From assembly GCA_017959645.1 (NCBI GenBank), contig JAGDAE010000135.1:1-16901 (forward strand): a stretch of 16,901 nucleotides of DNA, read 5' to 3'. Both the position numbers and the translations under genes were made by a program. The DNA comes from Kiritimatiellia bacterium. Its GTDB lineage: Bacteria; Verrucomicrobiota; Kiritimatiellia; RFP12; UBA1067. The notes under the pieces are model-generated. The model saw only the letters and a list, made by a program, of their open reading frames with translations, made no database searches and had not been told where the DNA came from. Positions 12,130-16,901 of the stretch are shown here, piece after piece (the stretch's first letter is position 1; each line of letters opens with the position of its first letter).

Positions 12130-15024
12130 TCACCATCCTATCGGGTTGAGTTCGTCGTCGACCGGCAGGAAAAGCGGCCTTTCGTTCGGCGGCGGATTCG
12201 GGGAGTGCAACGAGAGCCGCAGCACCCCGTCGAGATCCTCGAACACCATCGCGTGCCCGCCGTCGGCGGAGAAAAGAAGCTCGTGGTTCTTCCAGGGCCC
12301 TGCGAGCTTGCCCGACTCGCTCTTAACCTTGAACGTGCAGTACGACCCGTCTTCGAGTCCCGAGCTCCAGAGCATCCAGAGATCGCCCGACTTCGAGCGG
12401 TGCAGATACGGTCCGTCGGTAACCCTCACGTCGGACCTTACCCCGGGCGCCTCGCTCTGGTTGAAGAGCTTCACCGGCTCGCCGACAGCCTTCGACAGAT
12501 CGGGCGAAAGCCCGACGTAGCTGACGTCGCCGTCGACGATCTGTTGCCATTCGTGGCAGAATACCATGTACGGCTTGCCGTCTTCGACGTAGAGCGTCCC
12601 GTCGAGCGAGCACCAGTCGACTGGCGTGACGGAATGCGGCTCCATCATGCGGTACGGCCCGCGCAGATCGTCCGAGACGAACGTCCACGTTCCGCGCGTG
12701 TTGTTCGGATAGTTCAGGGTGGTGAAGATGTACCACTTGCCGTCGTGGAAATGCACCTCCGGCGCCCACACCGCGCTCGTGCCGAGAAGTTCGTAGGGAA
12801 CGTCGAGAACCTGCCGCGGCTCCGACCAGTTTTCGAGGTCCTTCGATTCGTAGACCCTCACTCCGTCGCCGGTCATCCCGAAGTAGTCCGCGCCAGGCGT
12901 CCCCTGCGGCACGTAGTACGTCGTGAAAAGCAGATAGCGCCCGGCCGCGCGGTCGACGACCACGTACGGATCGCGGCACTGGATATCCTTGATCGAAAGC
13001 GGAAACTCGTCCGGAATCTTCCTGAAGCGCGCGATCCAGCCGCCGCCGGGCATGAGCGTCGCCTCGATCTTCTCGCCGGCGCGGATCTTGCCCGTAGTCC
13101 TGCGGTAGTCTTCGGGATAGCGGTCGGCGTTCACTCCGTCGGCGAATATCTCCGTCTCCCATTCCCCGCCCTCGAGGAACAGCGACGTGTCGATCTCGAT
13201 CTTCTGCACGTCCCAGTTGCCGATCGCCGACGCGTACCATTCGTCCTTGCTCTTCCTGGCGATGCCGATGTTCTTGCCCGGCGTTCCGAAAAGCGCCTTG
13301 GTGTCGTCCCACACGACGGGAACCTTCGACATGAACCGCGTGCATTCCATGTTCTCGAGATAGAGCGACGGGCTGTCGCAGAGCATCTGGAACGGCGCTT
13401 CGATAACGCCCATCAGCGCGATCTGGTGGCAGCGCGTGCCGAGCGAGCCGGGCGAATCGTGGTTGCGCCTCCACGCGTCGCGGCGGAAGTTCTTCATCGC
13501 CCCCATCGTGTAATCCATCGGCCCCGCCGCCAGACGCGAATACACGAGATTGGCGTCGTGGTCGGGCATGTAGGTCTCGTCGGTGAATTTCAGCTGCTCC
13601 AGCCCGTGCACGCCCTCGAAATTGAGCACGTTCGGATACCTGCGCTGGAGGCCTGTCGGCTTGAACATCCCGTGATAGTCCATGATCATGCGGTATTTCG
13701 CCGCCAGCGCCGAGAGCTTTTCGAGATACGCGACCATGTGCTGGTCGTTGGAGTCCATGTAGTCGGTCTTGAAGCCGGCCGCGCCGAGCTTCGAGTAGTA
13801 TTCCATTATCTCCTCTTCGTGCCCCATGAACTGCGCGCAGGTCGCCCACAGCACTATCCCGACGCCGCGCTCGCGCGCGTAGGATATGAGATGGGGTACG
13901 TCCATCTCCGGAATCGTGGTCATCATGTCCATCCCGTCGTTCCACCCGAGATCGAATATAACGTACTCGAGCCCGTTGCGCGAGGCGAAATCGATATAGT
14001 ATTCGTACGTCTCGGTGTTGATGCCCGTCCTGAAATCGACTCCCTTGAGATTCCAGTTGTTCCACCAGTCCCACGCGACCTTGCCCGGCCTCACCCAGCT
14101 GAAATCGGCCCCTTCCTCCGGCTCCGCCGCGAGAACGTACACGAGATCGTTCTCGGCCAGCTTCGACGGCTCCTGGGCGATTATGAAGCATCTCCACGGG
14201 AAGGTGCGCGTTCCCGCCGTCTTGGCTATGTAGCCGGCGCGGCCGTAGCAGCGCTGCAGAAAGCCGTGGTCGCCCCCGCATTCCCTGCCGGACATGTCGA
14301 GAAACCGCAGATCGGCCGGGCAGCCGGCGAACACCGCCTTGAGCGACTTGCCGTCGCCGCCCGCGAGCATGTTCCACCCCGGATAGTCGCGAAGATCCGA
14401 CTCGGTTACGCACATCGCCAGCCCGCATTCGTACAGGAACGTGAGCGGACAGTACCAAAGCCCGTCCTTGGCGGACTTGAACGCGTCGGCCACGTCATAC
14501 TCCTTGCATATCCCCTCCCACGAGTTCTGGAAGCGGTCGTTGGGGTCGAAGCACGCCCAGTCCGTGCACGCCAGAACTCTCTGGCCCGCCTTGGGGAAGC
14601 ACAGCGGCGCGAGTTCGTTATTGACCGTGATCTCGCCGCCGAAAGCGGTCGCGAACCGGTAGGCAACCCCCTCGTCGCGCGCGGCCGCCTCGACCGCCCA
14701 GCCGCCCTTGAAATCGAGCCGCAGGAAATTCGTCCTGCCGGTGATGCGCGACTTCTTGTACACCGGGGTTTCGATGTTTTCGTCCCTGAAGCTCGTCGCG
14801 GACCCGGCAAGCTCCGTCGAAAGCTCCATGCCCTCGATCTCGAGCGCGATCGGCGTAAGGTCGGTAAGCGTCTTCCCGTCGTGGAATATCTGGTAGCTGA
14901 CCTTCTCGCCGACGGTGAATTCGATGACGTTCTTCCCGTCGGGGGAAGCGAGCGTAAACACCTCGGCGTGCAGACCCGCGATCAGCGAAGCCGCAGCCGC
15001 GACAATTGCAGTTTTCGTATTCAT
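12130..15024 (-). CDS. Secreted GH97 - GH43-like two-domain glycoside hydrolase
   Basis: The 964-aa protein starts with a signal peptide (MNTKTAIVAAAASLIAGLHA). Residues about 20-665 form a complete GH97: N-terminal supersandwich (FTLASPDGKNVIEF), then the TIM barrel with GKVAWDWWNNWN, VIFDLGWND, FKTDYMDSNDQ and DYHGMFKPTGLQRRYPNVL. Asp421 (TDYMD) and Glu470 (FEGVHG) occupy the positions used as nucleophile and acid/base by retaining GH97 alpha-galactosidases, so this is not of the inverting SusB type. Residues about 675-964 are a GH43-like five-bladed propeller with the predicted base Asp685 (CRDPYVV), WAPEVHFHDGKWYIF, SLDGTLYVEDGKPYMVF and DGPYLHR (Asp870). Both domains lie in one frame with no sign of a frameshift. 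The ATG at 15024 has no Shine-Dalgarno sequence and lies 8 bases from a perfect -10. It is the first gene of the uronate operon. Confidence 0.9.
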   Translation of the reverse strand: MNTKTAIVAAAASLIAGLHAEVFTLASPDGKNVIEFTVGEKVSYQIFHDGKTLTDLTPIALEIEGMELSTELAGSATSFRDENIETPVYKKSRITGRTNFLRLDFKGGWAVEAAARDEGVAYRFATAFGGEITVNNELAPLCFPKAGQRVLACTDWACFDPNDRFQNSWEGICKEYDVADAFKSAKDGLWYCPLTFLYECGLAMCVTESDLRDYPGWNMLAGGDGKSLKAVFAGCPADLRFLDMSGRECGGDHGFLQRCYGRAGYIAKTAGTRTFPWRCFIIAQEPSKLAENDLVYVLAAEPEEGADFSWVRPGKVAWDWWNNWNLKGVDFRTGINTETYEYYIDFASRNGLEYVIFDLGWNDGMDMMTTIPEMDVPHLISYARERGVGIVLWATCAQFMGHEEEIMEYYSKLGAAGFKTDYMDSNDQHMVAYLEKLSALAAKYRMIMDYHGMFKPTGLQRRYPNVLNFEGVHGLEQLKFTDETYMPDHDANLVYSRLAAGPMDYTMGAMKNFRRDAWRRNHDSPGSLGTRCHQIALMGVIEAPFQMLCDSPSLYLENMECTRFMSKVPVVWDDTKALFGTPGKNIGIARKSKDEWYASAIGNWDVQKIEIDTSLFLEGGEWETEIFADGVNADRYPEDYRRTTGKIRAGEKIEATLMPGGGWIARFRKIPDEFPLSIKDIQCRDPYVVVDRAAGRYLLFTTYYVPQGTPGADYFGMTGDGVRVYESKDLENWSEPRQVLDVPYELLGTSAVWAPEVHFHDGKWYIFTTLNYPNNTRGTWTFVSDDLRGPYRMMEPHSVTPVDWCSLDGTLYVEDGKPYMVFCHEWQQIVDGDVSYVGLSPDLSKAVGEPVKLFNQSEAPGVRSDVRVTDGPYLHRSKSGDLWMLWSSGLEDGSYCTFKVKSESGKLAGPWKNHELLFSADGGHAMVFEDLDGVLRLSLHSPNPPPNERPLFLPVDDELNPIGW

Positions 15025-15040
15025 GGCGCGTATTATACCA
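15025..15040 (-). promoter_or_regulatory. Extended -10 promoter of the glycan/uronate operon
   Basis: TGGTATAAT (15040-15032) is a perfect -10 hexamer preceded by the extended-10 TG; the bases ACGCGCC follow directly and then the ATG. No -35 hexamer is recognisable at 16-19 bases, where a GC-rich hairpin lies instead. The normal start point falls on 15025 or on the A of the ATG (15024), implying a leaderless transcript. The 16-base stretch matches the thiC promoter at 14 positions. Confidence 0.7.
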
Positions 15041-15054
15041 TATTCCGCGCCCGC

Positions 15055-15106
15055 GCGGGGCGAAAAATCCTCGGCCCCGCCCGCCGGCTTCACAAAATGC
15101 CGGCGG
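15055..15106 (-). terminator. Two adjacent GC-rich hairpins downstream of the flavoprotein gene
   Basis: On the minus strand, CCGCCGGC (15106-15099) pairs with GCCGGCGG (15088-15081) across a 10-base loop, 8 perfect pairs. GCGGGGC (15080-15074) then pairs with GCCCCGC (15061-15055) across a 12-base loop holding five T's. The first hairpin starts 14 bp after the flavoprotein stop. No T-tract follows either stem in the usual place, so intrinsic termination is plausible but not textbook. The second stem sits where the -35 of the next promoter would be. Confidence 0.5.
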
Positions 15107-15120
15107 CTCCGCCCATATGG

Positions 15121-15636
15121 TCAGAGACTGCCTGCGAGTTTGCGGATGCGCTCGCGCAACGCTTCGCTCTTCTGCTCGTCGATCTTGGCCGACACGATGC
15201 CGGCGTCTTCGACGCCCCAGTAGCCGGCGATGCCGCGGTATTCGCCGATCGCGCCGTCGTACACCCCGGGCGAATACGAGGACATCAAAAGCGCGGTCTT
15301 TTTGAGCTTTCCGGGCTTGTTCATGCTGTATATCCGCTGAATCGGCGCCTGTATCTGCGCGGACAGGGTGAAGTAGTAGATCGGCGCGGCCAGAACCAGC
15401 GCTTCGGCCTCGGCGAGGAGCGGATAGAGCTCTTGCATATCGTCTTTCTGAACGCACGCGCCGTTGCCCTTGCCGTGGCAGTATTCGCACGCGAGACAGC
15501 CCGCTATCTTCTTGTGGGCGACGTCGACAACTTCGACCCCGTGCCCGGCCGCCTCGGCGGCCTTGCGGAATTCCTCCGCCATCCAGGCGGTATTGCCGTT
15601 CGCCCTGGGCGAACCTTGCAGAACCAGAATCTTCAT
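15121..15636 (-). CDS. Flavodoxin-fold NAD(P)H:FMN oxidoreductase, iron-sulfur flavoprotein-like
   Basis: The 171-aa protein starts MKILVLQGSPRANGNTAWMA, the FMN phosphate-binding loop of the NADPH-dependent FMN reductase/flavodoxin-like family. A cysteine motif follows, CX2CX2CX7C (Cys47, Cys50, Cys53, Cys61), then the family QKDDM and the flavin-contacting APIYYFTLSAQ segment (about 84-94). A compact CX2CX2CX4-7C motif binds a [4Fe-4S] cluster in archaeal iron-sulfur flavoproteins (Isf). Related flavodoxin-fold proteins keep these Cys without a proven cluster, so cofactor content is uncertain. Such proteins pass electrons in anaerobic redox or oxygen-detoxifying reactions in the cytosol; the substrate here is unknown. 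AAAGGA lies 8 bases ahead of the ATG. It stands between a secreted protein gene (60 bp upstream) and paired hairpins, so it is probably not part of the glycan operon. Confidence 0.85.
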   Translation of the reverse strand: MKILVLQGSPRANGNTAWMAEEFRKAAEAAGHGVEVVDVAHKKIAGCLACEYCHGKGNGACVQKDDMQELYPLLAEAEALVLAAPIYYFTLSAQIQAPIQRIYSMNKPGKLKKTALLMSSYSPGVYDGAIGEYRGIAGYWGVEDAGIVSAKIDEQKSEALRERIRKLAGSL

Positions 15637-15696
15637 TTGCGTTTTCCTTTCAATTTTGCTTCCCTGCCGGACGTTGGCAGCATATAATTTATTCCG
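15637..15696 (-). promoter_or_regulatory. 60-bp gap with AT-rich block and short hairpin ahead of the flavoprotein gene
   Basis: Read on the minus strand, the gap holds AATAAATTATATG (15693-15681), a possible -10 (TAAATT or TTATAT) without a good -35. A hairpin follows at once: CTGCC (15680-15676) with GGCAG (15668-15664) and a 7-base loop. The ribosome-binding site GAAAGGA comes next. It may be a separate weak promoter for the flavoprotein gene, or just a processed spacer. Confidence 0.3.
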
Positions 15697-16800
15697 TCAT
15701 TTCACGAAGATGAAAAGCCCGCCCGCCTCCGCCGGCCGCGCATAGAGGCAATCGCCGGAATAGACAATCTTCACCGCATTGTCGGCGGAAACGAATTCCA
15801 GCGGCGAACCGACGACCTCGAGATTCGAAAGATCGGCGAGAAGAGTGCGACCTTCCGGCAGTTCCCCTTTCACCTCGACCGCGATCGCGCTTCCCGGCGA
15901 ATCGACCGTACAAGCCGGCAGCACGAGACCGAAATCGCGCCGCGAATCGAGAGTCCAGCCGGCGATGCAGTCGAACACGCGATAGCGCGCCGGAAGATCG
16001 CCGTGATCGTCGCCGAAGTCGGCGACGAAACAGCTCGCGCCCATGTGCCGCCGGTTGCAGCTGTTCGGGTCGAGCGACCACCAGCCGCCTTCCATCTTCA
16101 CCTTGAAAGATTCGGGGCCTGCCGACCATGCGTTCCAGGCGAGCAGGTTCACCACGCTCGACCCCTTTACGACGATGGCGCAATCGTCGCCGAGAGCGTC
16201 GAAATCGTAGAAATAGGTCGACGATACCGTCGCCCCGTCGATTACAAACCGGCAGCCGTCGGTGTCGGCGTTGCTGGAGTAGATGACACGCTCGTTGTAG
16301 CCGGTTTCGGCGTCGCCGCCGGCGACACCGGCCTCCTTCCAGTTTCTAAGTTCAAAGTCGTCCTCCAAAACAATGGTCGCGCCGGCGCCTTCCCACACGA
16401 ACGATCTGCCTCCGCCGCCGGTCCCGAGCTGGTGGAGTATCCCGCCGCAAAAGGTGATCGCACCCGAGTGGACGAACATCACCGTCTCGTGGAAGACGAG
16501 ATTGAAGCCGCAGAAATCCCATCTTATCGCGCCGCCGTCGCCGATGTCGAACTTCATGTTGCCGCCGGTCGGACCCCACTCGAGGGCTCCGTCGATATAC
16601 CGGTAGTCGTAGAGATCCCGGCAAGATTCGACCGTATCGCCGTCCTGCCAGCAACGAGTCACTGCTCTGTCATACTCCCAATCGTATCCGTCGTGGGTGT
16701 TGAGCAGATCGAATGTCCTGTCCCCGATTTTCACCATGGGCTCCGCCAGTGCACCGGCGCAGCAGACGAGACCCGCGCCAATTGCAACAATACGTTTCAT
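15697..16800 (-). CDS. Secreted Cys-rich protein of unknown function
   Basis: I do not recognise this 367-aa protein. It begins with a clear signal peptide (MKRIVAIGAGLVCCAGALA, then EPMVKIGD), so it is probably exported. The mature part has alternating hydrophobic/polar strands rich in Gly, Asp, Trp and aromatics, with about ten Cys residues. Segments such as GGNMKFDIGDGGAIRWDF, SGAITFCGGIL and CRFVIDGATVSSTYFYDF resemble beta-solenoid or beta-sandwich surface proteins. It ends in a hydrophobic strand, AGGLFIFVK, right at the C-terminus. The ATG at 16800 was chosen because GGAAAGGA lies 7 bases ahead and the signal peptide starts there; the frame stays open to the window edge, but the upstream codons look non-coding in it. 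It precedes the flavoprotein gene by 60 bp on the same strand. No catalytic motif is visible. Confidence 0.75.
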   Translation of the reverse strand: MKRIVAIGAGLVCCAGALAEPMVKIGDRTFDLLNTHDGYDWEYDRAVTRCWQDGDTVESCRDLYDYRYIDGALEWGPTGGNMKFDIGDGGAIRWDFCGFNLVFHETVMFVHSGAITFCGGILHQLGTGGGGRSFVWEGAGATIVLEDDFELRNWKEAGVAGGDAETGYNERVIYSSNADTDGCRFVIDGATVSSTYFYDFDALGDDCAIVVKGSSVVNLLAWNAWSAGPESFKVKMEGGWWSLDPNSCNRRHMGASCFVADFGDDHGDLPARYRVFDCIAGWTLDSRRDFGLVLPACTVDSPGSAIAVEVKGELPEGRTLLADLSNLEVVGSPLEFVSADNAVKIVYSGDCLYARPAEAGGLFIFVK

Positions 16801-16829
16801 GTTACGTTCCTTTCCATTTTTCTTTTCCG

Positions 16830-16901
16830 TCAATGTATGCATATCACAAGCCCAGCATTTCCATACCCCCTCATCTCCGCGATCGAGAACGGCTCGCTCC
16901 A
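16830..16901 (-). CDS. Probable 3' end of an upstream gene (partial)
   Basis: On the minus strand one frame reads 23 codons from the window edge to a TGA at 16832-16830, 29 bp before the next start. Its first ten codons all end in G or C, like the coding genes here; the other open frame (that of the following gene) does not show this. The peptide includes WSEPFSIAEMRGYG and ends AGLVICIH, which resembles the AGGLFIFVK end of the next gene. Too little is visible to name a product, and the frame could be open by chance. Confidence 0.4.
   Translation of the reverse strand, partial: WSEPFSIAEMRGYGNAGLVICIH

Noticed and set aside
15025..15093. N-terminal extension of the GH97-GH43 protein to an ATG at 15093
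   Set aside because: The added 23 residues would be encoded by a hairpin region and the -10 element, and they would bury a good signal peptide. The ATG at 15024 is better.
12205..15687. A 1160-codon open frame on the plus strand
   Set aside because: It is antisense to the GH97-GH43 and flavoprotein genes and runs through the promoter and hairpins between them. The composition is shadow-like.
1..16901. CRISPR arrays, tRNA or rRNA genes, insertion sequences, att sites, phage genes
   Set aside because: I looked for direct-repeat series, CCA-ended cloverleaf patterns, transposase motifs and terminal inverted repeats on both strands and saw none that stand up.

Overview
The window is a GC-rich stretch (above 60% by eye) from a bacterium, with every supportable gene on the minus strand. 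Signal peptides, a lipobox lipoprotein, secreted glycoside hydrolases, a short ThiC and a sulfide-type Thi4 point to an anaerobic, glycan-degrading, Gram-negative-like organism. A gut member of the PVC group (Kiritimatiellota, Lentisphaerota or a relative) is my best guess. That placement is inference from gene style, not from a marker gene.

Region by region, in the direction of transcription (right to left): (1) 16901-15121 holds the tail of a probable upstream gene, an unrecognised Cys-rich secreted protein of 367 aa, and a flavodoxin-fold iron-sulfur-type flavoprotein. Two GC-rich hairpins follow (15055-15106). (2) 15024-3207 is a tight six-gene operon: GH97-GH43 fusion, uxaB, uxaA, a DUF1080/TIM-barrel lipoprotein, a GH2 beta-galactosidase and a GH141-like parallel beta-helix protein. 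Gaps are -4 to +23 bp. It starts at an extended -10 promoter so close to the ATG that the mRNA is probably leaderless. (3) 3195-1 is a thiamin operon, thiC-thiD-thi4-thiE. It starts from a clear promoter whose predicted start site abuts a TPP riboswitch. The riboswitch's P1 stem contains the thiC Shine-Dalgarno sequence.

How the genes work together: the carbohydrate operon combines exported glycosidases (alpha-galactosidase-like GH97, GH43-like, GH2 and GH141-like) with the cytosolic enzymes that take D-tagaturonate through D-altronate to 2-keto-3-deoxygluconate. A galacturonate-containing, pectin-like glycan is the simplest substrate hypothesis. The DUF1080/TIM fusion adds a possible 3-keto-glycoside step. 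No transporter, regulator, uronate isomerase (UxaC) or KDG kinase/aldolase lies in the window. In the thiamin operon, ThiC and ThiD supply the pyrimidine, Thi4 alone replaces the usual multi-protein thiazole pathway, and ThiE couples the two halves.

The points most worth a second look are the GH97-GH43 fusion, the sequence TGRTAYAATACGCGCC shared by the two operon promoters, the leaderless start, the riboswitch that directly masks the ribosome-binding site, the His-type Thi4, and the shortened UxaB/UxaA junction. I saw no tRNA, rRNA, CRISPR array, insertion sequence or phage gene. No gene-free stretch exceeds about 100 bp.
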